From the NCBI RefSeq assembly GCF_003335585.1, contig NZ_QBFD01000007.1, forward strand, positions 1 to 64,000: a stretch of DNA of 64,000 nucleotides. The letters run 5' to 3'. Of this stretch, positions 63,542-64,000 are shown piece after piece. The position numbers and the translations under genes were made by a program. How positions within the stretch are numbered: the first letter of the stretch is position 1; each line of letters starts with the position of its first letter. Source of the DNA: Sulfitobacter sp. DFL-14 (GTDB lineage Bacteria; Pseudomonadota; Alphaproteobacteria; Rhodobacterales; Rhodobacteraceae). The notes below the pieces were generated by a model. It did not search any database. It was not told the origin of the DNA and was given only the letters and a program-made list of their open reading frames with translations.

Positions 63542-64000
63542 ATGAGCGACACAGACAGCTTTATTGACGAAGTCAACGACGAGGTCCGCCGTGACCGGCT
63601 GTATCACCTGTTCCGCCGCTACGGCTGGATCGCCGCATTGGCCGTCGTGTTGATCGTGGCGGGTGCGGCCTGGAACGAATACACGAAAGCCCAGAACAGG
63701 GCACAGGCCGAGGCGCTGGGCGATGCAATGCTGGCAGCGCTCGCGACCAATGACGTGGCCGCCCGGGCAGAGCAACTGGCCGGGATTGACCCGCAATCGG
63801 CCGAGGCCGGGGCGGTATTGCGGTTGCTGACGGCCGCCGAACAGGTCGAAGCCGGTGAGACCGCCGCCGCTGCCCAGACCCTTGACAGCCTAGCTGTGGA
63901 TGGCGATGTGCCGGAAATTTACCGCCAGCTGGCCAGTTTCAAGTCGATGACCCTGCCGGATACCGACATGGCTGTCGAAGACCGCCGCCAGGCGCTGGAG
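63542..64000 (+). CDS. membrane-anchored TPR protein, 5' part (YfgM/Ancillary SecYEG type)
   Basis: The gene runs off the window: 153 residues are visible. A short cytosolic N-terminal stretch (SDTDSFIDEVNDEVRRDRLYHLFRRYGW) precedes one transmembrane helix (about 29-45, IAALAVVLIVAGAAW) and an Ala-rich TPR-like periplasmic region. This matches the YfgM-like tetratricopeptide proteins that in alphaproteobacteria often precede bamB and der. That next-gene context lies beyond the window. The ATG follows AGAGGCAGCC. Confidence 0.8.
   Translation, partial: MSDTDSFIDEVNDEVRRDRLYHLFRRYGWIAALAVVLIVAGAAWNEYTKAQNRAQAEALGDAMLAALATNDVAARAEQLAGIDPQSAEAGAVLRLLTAAEQVEAGETAAAAQTLDSLAVDGDVPEIYRQLASFKSMTLPDTDMAVEDRRQALE

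Overview
The window looks like a chromosomal segment of a marine Rhodobacteraceae (Roseobacter-group) alphaproteobacterium. The support is indirect: high GC with GC-rich third codon positions, two TRAP transport operons, a soxBDAG sarcosine oxidase operon, a smo/mtl polyol operon like that known from Rhodobacter sphaeroides, a DUF992 protein, a DUF1289-ruvX-ccmI cluster and a tamAB pair. No tRNA, rRNA, CRISPR array or complete mobile element was seen. The only mobility traces are a truncated P4-type integrase at the left edge and a decayed sulfatase gene.

Layout. 1-0.5 kb: integrase remnant. 1-6.8 kb: tamA-tamB, outer-membrane assembly. 6.8-8.2 kb: flavin reductase-like protein and a secreted DUF992 protein. 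8.3-10.3 kb: two-gene K+ uptake system. 10.6-12.6 kb: acetyl-CoA synthetase. 13-16.2 kb: TRAP transporter 1. 16.2-19.1 kb: AI-2E/PerM-family membrane protein and a ThDP-dependent enzyme. 19.1-32.4 kb: a catabolic island that I read as uptake and degradation of hydroxycinnamate-type aromatics or their esters. It holds a DUF3237 gene with a sulfatase pseudogene; marR-SDR-feruloyl-CoA-synthetase-like genes; a minus-strand operon of enoyl-CoA hydratase, TRAP transporter 2 and an MFS transporter; and a divergent plus-strand operon of amidohydrolase, tannase/feruloyl-esterase-like protein and cytochrome P450. 32.5-40.1 kb: LacI regulator and smoEFGK-smoS-mtlK (sorbitol/mannitol import and oxidation to fructose). 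40.4-45.3 kb: dusA, a TSUP permease, a PhyH-like oxygenase, a small orphan ORF, then DUF1289-ruvX-ccmI on the minus strand. 45.5-51.3 kb: sarcosine oxidase soxB-(small membrane protein)-soxD-soxA-soxG. 51.4-52.3 kb: two small secreted tandem paralogues. 52.4-53.8 kb: Fe-superoxide dismutase, a structured non-coding stretch, a 69-residue hydrophilic protein and a host-attachment-family protein. 53.9-58 kb: LOG-family protein, LysM protein and an Atm1-like ABC exporter. 58.2-63.3 kb: RND efflux permease and adaptor. 63.5 kb to the end: start of a membrane-anchored TPR protein cut by the window edge.

How the genes work together. The 19-32 kb island has three apparent control points: a divergent promoter at 20307-20392, a divergent promoter at 28511-28612, and a MarR repressor next to the CoA ligase. 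A secreted esterase could release an aromatic acid, the TRAP/MFS transporters import it, the ligase makes the CoA thioester, and the hydratase and SDR perform beta-oxidation-like steps. The P450 and amidohydrolase may demethylate, decarboxylate or cleave the ring products. The substrate is inferred, and no thiolase or P450 redox partner is present. The polyol operon delivers fructose with no kinase in the window. The sox operon demethylates sarcosine to glycine.
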